Shown: positions 58,264 to 64,000 of the stretch, piece by piece | Layout: each line of letters starts with the position of its first letter | Numbering within the stretch: position 1 is the stretch's first letter | Source: a virus | Strand: one strand, 5' to 3' | DNA: 64,000 bases | IMG/VR virus record: IMGVR_UViG_3300013102_000005 | Coordinates: 1-64,000 of that record | Program-made: the position numbers and the translations under genes | The notes under the pieces: generated by a model | The model's database searches: none | What the model was told of the DNA's origin: nothing | Seen by the model: the letters and a program-made list of their open reading frames with translations, nothing else

Positions 58264-58761
58264 TCAGGCGGCGGCCCGCGCCTCTTGTGCAAGCGGCTGG
58301 CAGAAGTTGCGAGCGACCTGATCCAGGTACTTGGCGCCCACCAGGCCGAGGGTCTCAAAGCCGGCCAGCTCCTCAACGCTGAACTGCACCAAGGAGACGA
58401 GATCCACGACGCCGGCCGGATACAGCACCTGGCGATATTCGTAGGGCACCCGCATATCCAGCAGGGAGGGATTACCGAAATCCACCTCCGGGCCATCCGC
58501 CAGGCACAGGCCATGAGCACGAAGCAGGTTGTGGATGTGTGCAGCGCCCCGGTAGCGGATACCCGGAATGTCGATGAGCTCTTCCAGGCTGGTGCACTGG
58601 AGATCGACGACGGTGAGGATGTTGGCGCGAGCCAGGTCGCTCAGCTGCTTGGTGCAAAGACCCAGGGTGGCCAGGTCGAGCGCGGCGATCAGCGCCCGAT
58701 CAAGATCGGCGACGACGATGGCGGCGGCCAGGGAGGTGGTGCTAACACTGTCTTGGGTCAT
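58264..58761 (-). CDS. Protein with two RNA-polymerase alpha-CTD-like helix-hairpin-helix domains
   Basis: This is a 165-residue protein; ATG 58761. Residues 24-88 (LIAALDLATLGLCTKQLSDL, ILTVVDLQCTSLEELIDIPG, IHNLLRAHGLCL) align in pattern with the C-terminal domain of RNA polymerase alpha. A second similar unit lies at about 104-153 (YRQVLYPAGVVDLVSLVQFS, VEELAGFETLGLVGAKYLDQ). Alpha-CTD binds DNA UP elements and activators; a free two-domain copy might redirect or mimic polymerase. Leader element 2 lies 19 nt upstream. Other HhH roles remain possible. Confidence 0.7.
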   Translation of the reverse strand: MTQDSVSTTSLAAAIVVADLDRALIAALDLATLGLCTKQLSDLARANILTVVDLQCTSLEELIDIPGIRYRGAAHIHNLLRAHGLCLADGPEVDFGNPSLLDMRVPYEYRQVLYPAGVVDLVSLVQFSVEELAGFETLGLVGAKYLDQVARNFCQPLAQEARAAA

Positions 58762-58779
58762 GGGTTCACGTCTTTGCGT

Positions 58780-58826
58780 GGCTGTATGGGGGAGGCACCT
58801 GAGCCAGGGGACTCTCCGATACAGCC
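58780..58826 (-). ncRNA. Leader RNA element 2
   Basis: GGCTGTAT (minus, 58826-58819) pairs with ATACAGCC (58787-58780). Nested pairs GGAG/CTCC and CCTG/CAGG form a single 47-nt hairpin. It ends 19 nt before the ATG at 58761. Confidence 0.5.
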
Positions 58827-58855
58827 CGACCGCCGCAGCGGCCAGGCATAGCGCA

Positions 58856-59275
58856 TCAGCGGCGAGCGGCGCGCGGCTTCTTGGGCTTGGTGTCGGGCAC
58901 CTGGGCCGGATCGGTCTTGGCCACCGCCGGGCCGGCATCGGCCAGCAGGGTGTGGCGCGGCAGGCCCTCGGGGGTGACAGCCATGTGACGGCACTTCACG
59001 ACGGTCGCCGGGGATCTCTGGCCAGGAAGGTCTGCAACGTCGTAAACCACCAGCACCAGGTGATCACCCACCTCGGGCAGTACGCCGCCCACGAAGGTGT
59101 CCGCGATCTTGTCGTTCTCGACAGCGACGCCGTGAGGGATGTACTCGGGCTCGGGCTGGCGACTGAGCCAGGATTGCGCCAGCGCGTGGATGGCAGGCGC
59201 CGAGTTCGGGTCTTGCAGCGCGCCATTGAGGGCGTATTGCAGTTGCTGGGGCGTCATGTCTTGCGGCTGATTCAT
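58856..59275 (-). CDS. Hypothetical protein downstream of leader element 3
   Basis: This is a 139-residue protein (MNQPQDMTPQQLQYALNGAL...) with helical N-terminus, a beta-like middle (VGDHLVLVVYDVADLPGQRS) and a basic end (KPKKPRAARR). An ATG at 59308 would add 11 residues but abuts the leader hairpin. No family recognised. Same direction as the alpha-CTD-like gene. Confidence 0.6.
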   Translation of the reverse strand: MNQPQDMTPQQLQYALNGALQDPNSAPAIHALAQSWLSRQPEPEYIPHGVAVENDKIADTFVGGVLPEVGDHLVLVVYDVADLPGQRSPATVVKCRHMAVTPEGLPRHTLLADAGPAVAKTDPAQVPDTKPKKPRAARR

Positions 59276-59308
59276 GTCGGTCTCACTGGTCTCGGGTTGC
59301 TGCTGCAT

Positions 59309-59364
59309 GGCTGCATGGGTCAGGACGCCGGCGCCGGTCGCGCTGCGTACTCACCGATGCACCC
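59309..59364 (-). ncRNA. Leader RNA element 3
   Basis: GGGTGCAT (59364-59357) pairs with ATGCAGCC (59316-59309) with one bulge. The inner part contains the palindrome CCGGCGCCGG. It shares the TGCAT-CGGTGAG start with the other two. It is 33 nt upstream of the ATG at 59275. Confidence 0.45.
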
Positions 59365-59472
59365 TTGCGGGGTTCGGGCCGGTTGCCACTCCCGGCGATC
59401 ACCCTCACCAGCGTCGCTGGCCAGGGCATCGGCTTCACCCTGTGCGGCCACTGCCAGCCAGGGAGGTCTTGG

Positions 59473-59538
59473 GCGAGGCGGTGGAGTTGAACCACCGAGT
59501 CGGGATGATGAGTCCCGTCTTGCACCGGCATGCCTCGC
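59473..59538 (-). tRNA. tRNA-like gene, anticodon CAT (Met-like), with reduced D arm
   Basis: The 66-nt minus-strand sequence has a 7-bp acceptor stem (GCGAGGC/GCCTCGC), a perfect 5-bp anticodon stem (CGGGA/TCCCG) with loop CTCATCA (anticodon CAT), and a 5-bp T stem (GGTGG/CCACC) with loop TTCAACT. The D arm is only a 3-bp TGC-CGGT-GCA hairpin. CCA follows the acceptor directly without a discriminator. It is either an unusual functional tRNA or a tRNA-derived element. Confidence 0.5.
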
Positions 59539-59585
59539 AGTGCTCATGCCCTCTTGACGCCCGTTGCCGGGGAGGACTTACGACT

Positions 59586-59727
59586 GGGTCCCGCCATTGG
59601 GCCAGCCCACTCCGTTGGGCGACCCTGCCGAGGAGGTTGCCGGCAGGCGTATCAGCTGTGTGGGATGGTGGCCCTACGCTCTCCACACCCACGTATCCAG
59701 GCTATCCCTCCGCGAGGGCCGCCCTGG
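59586..59727 (-). ncRNA. Array of consecutive stem-loops in a 475-bp gap without a gene
   Basis: Paired segments on the given strand: GGGTC/GACCC (59586-90/59621-25) enclosing GCCCA/TGGGC (59605-09/59616-20); CTGCCG/CGGCAG (59625-30/59641-46); GTGTGG/CCACAC (59658-63/59683-88); CCAGG/CCTGG (59697-701/59723-27) enclosing CCCTC/GAGGG. No open frame fits. Together with the tRNA-like gene just downstream it looks like a structured RNA locus. Confidence 0.4.
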
Positions 59728-59750
59728 CACGGTGTTTCCAATCCCTCAGC

Positions 59751-60494
59751 TCAAGCGAACAAGTCGCCGCTCGGGCTGCGTTCGGCCTGGGCCCGGTCGC
59801 GCAGGTCGGCGCGATCGGCGATCAGGTCGATGCTGATTTGCTTAACGTTCTGCGCGGTGGACTGGCGCATCCGGCGATCAAACTCACCGTTGGCCACCTG
59901 GAACTCGCGCTCGATGATTTCGCAGTGCTTCAACTCGCCCGCGATACGGGCATCCGCACCGGTGATGACGTCTTCAAGGCCGCGCAGAGCCGCCTCCAGC
60001 GTTGCCGAGCCGCGCCACTCCTCCTCGTACTCGGGATTGAGCTGGGCCATGCGGCGATGGGCGTGCTTCACGTCCTTGAGCTTGATGGCGATACGCTGGA
60101 GGTCGGAGCGGTCCTGGTTCTGGCCCTGGAGGGCGACACCCACCTGCTGGGCCAGATACTCGTGGTAGCGGCTGGTGGACTCGGCGATGGTGTTGGCCAC
60201 CAGCCTGACGCGAAAGCTCTGGTTGTTCTCGGCAGCGTCGGCCAGGGGGTCGTCGCTGGTGCCGGACAGGTAGTCCAGAGGTACTGCGAACAGCTCGGCC
60301 ATGCCGATCATGTCCAGCAGCTTGGGCATGCGCTCACCGCTCTCCCAAAGACTGATCTGGGTAGCGTTTTCGTGTCCCAAGTGATGCGCAACTGCGTCCT
60401 GGCTCATGTCCGCCAATTTGCGGGCAGCGTAGATGCGGCAACCTATGATCTGGCGCAGCTTTGCGGCTCTTTCGGCAGCGGTCGGAATGGCCAT
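59751..60494 (-). CDS. XRE-family helix-turn-helix regulator
   Basis: This is a 247-residue protein. Residues 10-75 (LRQIIGCRIYAARKLADMSQ, DAVAHHLGHENATQISLWES, GERMPKLLDMIGMAELF) form a lambda-repressor/XRE HTH, with VPLDYLSGTSDDP following, typical of the family. The remaining 165 residues are an unassigned effector or multimer domain. Operator TAGCAAATGATA at 60525-60536 overlaps the -10 of its promoter, so self-regulation is likely and it is the leading candidate for the operator-binding protein. Confidence 0.8.
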   Translation of the reverse strand: MAIPTAAERAAKLRQIIGCRIYAARKLADMSQDAVAHHLGHENATQISLWESGERMPKLLDMIGMAELFAVPLDYLSGTSDDPLADAAENNQSFRVRLVANTIAESTSRYHEYLAQQVGVALQGQNQDRSDLQRIAIKLKDVKHAHRRMAQLNPEYEEEWRGSATLEAALRGLEDVITGADARIAGELKHCEIIEREFQVANGEFDRRMRQSTAQNVKQISIDLIADRADLRDRAQAERSPSGDLFA

Positions 60495-60524
60495 GGACGA
60501 CGTCTCTCATGGGGTGAATTTCTG

Positions 60525-60536
60525 TAGCAAATGATA
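60525..60536. promoter_or_regulatory. Operator TAGCAAATGATA
   Basis: A perfect mixed-type family member 31 bp upstream of the XRE ATG. It contains the -10 box of the promoter at 60531-60559. Confidence 0.65.
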
Positions 60537-60559
60537 GAAATATCACACCCTAACCGCAA
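60531..60559 (-). promoter_or_regulatory. Promoter of the XRE regulator gene
   Basis: Minus strand TTGCGG (60559-60554), 17-bp spacer, TATCAT (60536-60531). The -35 is identical to that of the 10909 gene. The -10 lies within operator 60525-60536. Confidence 0.6.
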
Positions 60560-60563
60560 CGCA

Positions 60564-60584
60564 GTTCACGCTTTCCCTGTGAAC
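60564..60584. promoter_or_regulatory. Inverted repeat GTTCAC-N9-GTGAAC
   Basis: A 6-bp inverted repeat just upstream of the XRE promoter. It differs from the 12-bp palindrome family, so a second regulator may act here. Confidence 0.4.
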
Positions 60585-60600
60585 TTATTCCCATTGACAG

Positions 60601-60617
60601 GATCGTTTCTGTCGATC
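60601..60617. promoter_or_regulatory. Inverted repeat GATCG-N7-CGATC
   Basis: A 5-bp inverted repeat directly beyond the stop of the DUF1367 gene; possible terminator stem (no T-run) or protein site. Confidence 0.3.
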
Positions 60618-61096
60618 TAGGAAAACCGGATGATTTCGTCCACCTGCTGCTGTAGCCGCTGCTCGTCCAGCTGGTTGCGGTACACGTGCTTGAGGATGGC
60701 GTTGATGACGTCGGAGTAGATCGCCTGGGCCTGCTCTTCCTTGCAGTTGGCGTAGCTCAGGCTCGCGGCCTTGAGCCGCACCTTGCCGGTGATGTCATAG
60801 GTCGGCTCGTAGTGGCCGGCCATGATGATCAGGTCCTTGCGGAAGCGATCGATGCACGGCACCACCTGGCGGCCTCGGTACTCCATCGCGGCCAGGTTGT
60901 TCTCGCACCAGTGGTCATAGGCCACGCGGAACAGCACCATGGTTTTCTGGAGGAACTTGTAGTTGCGGACCTGCTTGACCTCGCAACGCACGCCAGCGCC
61001 GACCTTGAGCCTTTGCAGCTGCTCGATGCCCTCCTCGGTGGCCGGCCGTAGCGACCCGTCCATGGTCTTGACGAGGATGATCTCCAAGGCGCGCAC
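60617..61096 (-). CDS. DUF1367-family protein
   Basis: This is a 159-residue protein: LRPATEEGIEQLQRLKVGAG, VKQVRNYKFLQKTMVLFRVA, then FRKDLIIMAGHYEPTYDIT, matches the DUF1367 pattern of phage proteins (RN...FxxK...FR). Related to the phage NinX/DUF1367 group in replication regions. Start is GTG 61096 or TTG 61087; the latter has a better spaced GGAG. Confidence 0.75.
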   Translation of the reverse strand: MRALEIILVKTMDGSLRPATEEGIEQLQRLKVGAGVRCEVKQVRNYKFLQKTMVLFRVAYDHWCENNLAAMEYRGRQVVPCIDRFRKDLIIMAGHYEPTYDITGKVRLKAASLSYANCKEEQAQAIYSDVINAILKHVYRNQLDEQRLQQQVDEIIRFS

Positions 61097-61109
61097 TCCA
61101 GAGGGTGCG

Positions 61110-61388
61110 CTACTCCTCGGTGGCGTTGAGCCCCAGGATCTCGTGCACCCGTTGTTTCAGGGCTGGGAAGAGGTGCGGGGCGTCCCGGCGCTCGGCCTGC
61201 ATGATGCGGCGGCGCTCCAGACGATCCGGCTGGGACATGATGAAAGCGGTCAGGTAGTCCACCCGGAGCGCCTTTCCGATTTCGCAGTAGCGCGCCGACG
61301 GCGCATGGCAGCAGCGTGCTGCGCTCATGATGTGAGCGAGGTAAGGCGCGTGGGCCGCTTCCACCGGATCAGTCTCGAGATCGGTCAC
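61110..61388 (-). CDS. Small hypothetical protein
   Basis: This 92-residue protein starts at GTG 61388 (TDLETDPVEAAHAPYLAHIM...), overlapping the upstream stop as GTGA. Helical with His/Cys residues (SAARCCHAPSARYC). No family. The longer frame to 62180 is an artefact. Confidence 0.55.
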   Translation of the reverse strand: MTDLETDPVEAAHAPYLAHIMSAARCCHAPSARYCEIGKALRVDYLTAFIMSQPDRLERRRIMQAERRDAPHLFPALKQRVHEILGLNATEE

Positions 61389-61849
61389 GCGCGAACTTCC
61401 TCGATGTCGTAGCCACCGCCGTCCGCCGCCTTGCGCGGATAGACCAGGTAGAACGCAAATGGGTAGCGCTGCGCGGCCCATTGCATTTTGACCTTGGAGT
61501 CCTCCTGGGTGATGGCGCGGGCGCCCTTGGTGTCGTGCATTTCCAGCTGGCCATCGGCGAGCATGACGGCGAAGTCCACCGTGAGGTGGCGATTGTTGGC
61601 GAGCTTGAACTTGATCGCCTCGAACGCCCACCAGAGGATCTCCCCCGCCTGCTTTCGCTGATCCAGGTACTGCGCGTAGGCCTCCTCGGTCTTGTTCATC
61701 ACGCCAGCCGGCAGGCGCCCCTTGGCGAACAGCTTCGCCTTGGGGTCCTTGGCCTTGGCCGACGACGGTTGGCCGGCCGAGGGCGGCGACTGACGGCCCT
61801 GGGCCAGGCGCCGCTCGCGGTCGATGACATCCTGGGCCGTCATGCGCAT
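61385..61849 (-). CDS. DUF1064-like endonuclease (phage Holliday-junction/endonuclease I type)
   Basis: This is a 154-residue protein. MNKTEEAYAQYLDQRKQAGE, then FEAIKFKLANNRHLTVDFAV, MHDTKGARAITQEDSKVKMQ, and YPFAFYLVYP match the DUF1064 pattern: conserved E, D (TVDF), and D/E-x-K-G (here HDTKG). Such enzymes cut branched DNA. Starts at ATG 61849 or 61843; the ribosome site is weak. Confidence 0.65.
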   Translation of the reverse strand: MRMTAQDVIDRERRLAQGRQSPPSAGQPSSAKAKDPKAKLFAKGRLPAGVMNKTEEAYAQYLDQRKQAGEILWWAFEAIKFKLANNRHLTVDFAVMLADGQLEMHDTKGARAITQEDSKVKMQWAAQRYPFAFYLVYPRKAADGGGYDIEEVRA

Positions 61850-61851
61850 GG

Positions 61852-62292
61852 TCAGTCGTAGCTCGAGCTGGAGGAGCTGCTGGAGTCGCTGGAGCTGCTC
61901 GACCACGAGTCCGAGCCGCTGTAATGGCTATGACTGGAACTGGAGTGGTCGCTATGGCTCGGCGACTCACTACGCACCGGCTCGCAGCGCACCGGCTCGG
62001 GATCGGCAAGCCGCTTGCGCGGTTCGTCGTCCAGGGCCGCCAGCTGATTCGCCTGATTGTAGGGCGACAGCGGATTGAGCGGATGCAGTGGGCTGGCCAG
62101 CCCCATCGAGTCCGCCGGCGCGCTTTGGCTTTCGAAGCGGACAGTGCCGGCCGGCGCAGACTGCTGGCGTACCTCGGCACGCTTGGCAGCCACCCCCGGC
62201 GGCACCTGGCGCGGCTCGGTCAGCGGAGGGGCGCCGGTGGCGCGCGCTACGGTCCGAGCCTTGCGGTTGCTCCACCAGGTGCGCAGGCCCAT
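61852..62292 (-). CDS. Disordered protein with Ser-rich C-terminus
   Basis: This is a 146-residue protein: basic N-terminal 20 residues (GLRTWWSNRKARTVARA), a Pro/Ala-rich linker, and from about 110 a Ser-rich tail (SDHSSSSHSHYSGSDSWS...) ending in YD. Probably disordered. Found next to dUTPase in other phages, with no known role. Overlaps the dUTPase stop by 1 nt. Confidence 0.65.
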   Translation of the reverse strand: MGLRTWWSNRKARTVARATGAPPLTEPRQVPPGVAAKRAEVRQQSAPAGTVRFESQSAPADSMGLASPLHPLNPLSPYNQANQLAALDDEPRKRLADPEPVRCEPVRSESPSHSDHSSSSHSHYSGSDSWSSSSSDSSSSSSSSYD

Positions 62293-62756
62293 CAGTGCAG
62301 CCCCATGGCGCCAGTGGAGCCAAAGCCGCCCGCGCCACGCTCGGTCGCCGGCAGTTCGACGGGATCGACCTCGCCCAGAGTGGTCGGCAGGTAGCCCTGG
62401 AGCACGATCTGCGCGACCCGCTCGCCATGCTGGAGGGTAATCGGCTGATCCCCCAGGTTGATCAGCGCCACCTTGATCTCGCCGGTGTAGTCCTGATCGA
62501 TCAAGCCGGCGAGCACGTCCAACCCATGGCGGGTAGCCAGACCAGAACGCGGCCAGATGAAACCGGCGACGCCCAGAGGGAAGTGGATGGCGAAGCCAGT
62601 CGGCACCAGGGTGCGCTGGCCAGGCATGAGGGTGTGCTCACCGACCGCCGATAGGTCCAGACCGGCCGCGCCAGGGGTAGCATGCGACGGGCGCGGCAGG
62701 TTGTGCTCGCCGATGCGGACACAGGAGACGAGGTGACGGGTAGGCATGTCGATCAT
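62292..62756 (-). CDS. dut: dUTPase
   Basis: This is a 154-residue protein with the five trimeric dUTPase motifs: AAGLDLSA (1), PRSGLATRHGLDVL (2 and part of 3), GLIDQDYTGEIKVAL (3), ERVAQIVLQ (4), and ATERGAGGFGSTG (5). It converts dUTP to dUMP and pyrophosphate, limiting uracil in DNA. ATG 62756 overlaps the upstream stop (ATGA). Full length for the family. Confidence 0.95.
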   Translation of the reverse strand: MIDMPTRHLVSCVRIGEHNLPRPSHATPGAAGLDLSAVGEHTLMPGQRTLVPTGFAIHFPLGVAGFIWPRSGLATRHGLDVLAGLIDQDYTGEIKVALINLGDQPITLQHGERVAQIVLQGYLPTTLGEVDPVELPATERGAGGFGSTGAMGLH

Positions 62757-63043
62757 GCTGGCTTGACCTTGCGTGTGGCCCGGCTGGGCTGGAGGGTATA
62801 GGTCTGCCCTTGGTCGAGATCCCATGGGGTCTCGCTCTGGCAGTCCACACAGATTTTCAGGCGCAAGCTGGGCAGCTGAACCATGCACTTTCCGAAACAG
62901 CGCGGACAGACCTTGGTGGTCGGCAGGTCCGCGCCGGCAGGCGCGGCGGTCCGGTGACGCGCCTGGCGCCACCGATTGGATTTGGGCTTGCTCCAGACCC
63001 AGGCCAGCGCGACGCTCACGGCGAGCAGGATGATCTGTTTCAT
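62753..63043 (-). CDS. Secreted or membrane-anchored zinc-ribbon protein
   Basis: This is a 96-residue protein: N-terminal hydrophobic helix (KQIILLAVSVALAWVW, 2-17), basic linker, then CPRCFGKCMVQLP and ICVDCQSETPWD (CxxC...CxxC) zinc ribbon and a basic tail. The helix is a signal anchor. Overlaps the PAPS-reductase-like gene by 4 nt. Confidence 0.6.
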   Translation of the reverse strand: MKQIILLAVSVALAWVWSKPKSNRWRQARHRTAAPAGADLPTTKVCPRCFGKCMVQLPSLRLKICVDCQSETPWDLDQGQTYTLQPSRATRKVKPA

Positions 63044-64000
63044 TCGCACAGTCCGTAGGCAGAGCTGCATGCCTTCCCATCGTCGGCGGCGGCCAGCAGG
63101 TCGAACTGGCGGCCCCCGCGCGCAGTCATCGACCACTCCACCATGCGCTCGATGCCATGCGTCTCATGAGCGATCAGGTCACTGGACAGTACCGTCGGGT
63201 CACCCACAGCCGGGAAGAACGTCGAGTTACCGCGCTTGCAGGCGATCGATACTGACCGCTCCCAGCGAGCCACCCGCTCGATCACTTCGGGGAAACGCCG
63301 GCTGATGTTGCTCAGCTCTTCCTTGCGAGTGTTAACGCACGGCATACAGCCCACGCGACCCATCCCCTCCTCGTACAGCGGGTTCCATTTGATGCCGTGC
63401 CGGCGGTGCATGTCGAACACGTCCGCAGCCGACCAGTGCAGCAGCGGCCGATAGTTGAACAGGCCGTTGCCGACTTCATCCTGGATTGGAAGCAGGCTTC
63501 GAGCGCGGGACTCATCGGCACGAACGCCTTGCCAGCTGTAGACGTCGGCGGTGGTGTGCAGCGCCAGCAGAGGCTCGAATACCTGCCGCTGCATGGGGAA
63601 GACCTTGAGCTCCTGAGTGCAGAACCTGGTCTTGGTCCCAGGGAATCGGCCGCGCCACAGGCAGAGGTCCAGGAACGGGATACCCGTGGGTTGCAGCATG
63701 GCAATCGCGGCGGCACATACCTCATCGGCCTCGCCGGCCGTCAGCGGCCGCACGGCGCGTCGCGCCGGCATCCAGCTCCAGCACATGAAATCGTGGGGAC
63801 CATAGACATGCACTGGTGAGCGGGTAGGCATCGGCACCGCTGGAGGGAAGTCGCTTTCGCTGTCGCAGCCCTCCAAGTCATTGCGATACCAATGGCCAGG
63901 CACCTCGGGTACGCCCGCCATCAACTCGGCCGGCCAGCGCTTGGCGATGTACTCGCGCTTGTGCGCCATCTGGCTGGTGAAGTCCGCGCGGATCCGCCGG
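63040..64000 (-). CDS. PAPS reductase-like protein, N-terminus outside the window
   Basis: The frame stays open to base 64000 (upstream codons read RIRADFTSQMAHK), so the start is outside. Visible features: PLLHWSAADVFDMHRRHGIK, GCMPCVNTRKEELSN, and C-terminal ARGGRQFDLL...CSSAYGLCE, matching the phage/bacterial PAPS-reductase (adenine nucleotide alpha hydrolase) superfamily. The ATP-binding SGGKDS motif would lie upstream. Relatives include sulfate reduction enzymes and DndC-type DNA-modifying proteins. Here a role in nucleotide or DNA modification is likely, not proven. Confidence 0.75.
   Translation of the reverse strand, partial: RRIRADFTSQMAHKREYIAKRWPAELMAGVPEVPGHWYRNDLEGCDSESDFPPAVPMPTRSPVHVYGPHDFMCWSWMPARRAVRPLTAGEADEVCAAAIAMLQPTGIPFLDLCLWRGRFPGTKTRFCTQELKVFPMQRQVFEPLLALHTTADVYSWQGVRADESRARSLLPIQDEVGNGLFNYRPLLHWSAADVFDMHRRHGIKWNPLYEEGMGRVGCMPCVNTRKEELSNISRRFPEVIERVARWERSVSIACKRGNSTFFPAVGDPTVLSSDLIAHETHGIERMVEWSMTARGGRQFDLLAAADDGKACSSAYGLCE

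Noticed and set aside
61272-61281. TCGGAAA-like element within a coding region
   Set aside because: Inside codons of the 61110-61388 gene; the same happens at about 62890, so these are chance matches unlike the eight junction copies.
61110-62180. 356-residue minus-strand frame
   Set aside because: Runs through overlapping frames of the nuclease and Ser-rich genes; only its 3' end (from GTG 61388) looks coding.

Overview
This window is part of a large, GC-rich genome of a tailed phage with a contractile tail (myovirus), probably infecting a high-GC Gram-negative host such as a pseudomonad or xanthomonad; the host is an inference from base composition and gene content. The evidence for a phage is a complete set of packaging, head and baseplate genes: terminase large and small subunits, portal, a putative prohead protease, gp25-like, gpJ-like and gpI-like baseplate proteins, hub, spike, tail fibre with its assembly partner, and a structural lysozyme. 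Nearly every gene is on the minus strand. Genes are tightly packed, often with ATGA or GTGA overlaps. Only three credible genes lie on the plus strand, and two of these are in visibly AT-rich inserts.

Layout on the given strand: 0-0.54 kb holds the start of a probable capsid gene, followed by a broken gene remnant and an AT-rich insert (about 0.9-3.06 kb) with a DUF4209/HEPN-like protein. 3.07-12.4 kb holds 'polyvalent' and Dar-like proteins (pyrophosphatase-like fold, DarA N-terminal-like domain, HExxH metallopeptidase), which in related phages are packaged in the head and injected with the DNA. 12.4-24.6 kb is the baseplate and tail-fibre block. 24.6-31.7 kb holds the structural lysozyme, protease, portal and head/tail completion proteins. 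32.5-34.25 kb is the large terminase. 34.3-35.9 kb is a second AT-rich cassette with an FRG-domain protein and a convergent membrane protein. 35.9-57.9 kb holds many small early or accessory genes: zinc-binding proteins, a ParB-like protein, DUF2786, ASCH, the RNA ligase RtcB, an SNF2-type helicase, DUF1643, a PD-(D/E)XK nuclease and the small terminase. 57.9-59.75 kb is a structured-RNA zone around two small genes, one with two RNA-polymerase alpha-CTD-like domains. 59.75-64 kb holds an XRE regulator, DUF1367, a DUF1064-like nuclease, dUTPase and a PAPS-reductase-like protein cut by the window end.

Two sets of regulatory sequence stand out. A 12-bp palindrome (TAGCA-NN-TGCTA or TATCA-NN-TGATA and mixtures) occurs about fifteen times, nearly all outside coding sequence or on stop codons and almost always just upstream of early/accessory genes. 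At several loci it occurs as pairs about 22 bp apart, and it overlaps promoter-like -10 boxes. One copy sits on the promoter of the XRE regulator, which is therefore the best candidate for its binding protein. A second element, TCGGAAA on the transcribed strand, occurs at eight gene junctions, each 40-110 bp upstream of a mostly structural (late) gene. Together these suggest an early regulon controlled by a dimeric repressor or activator and a separate late class.
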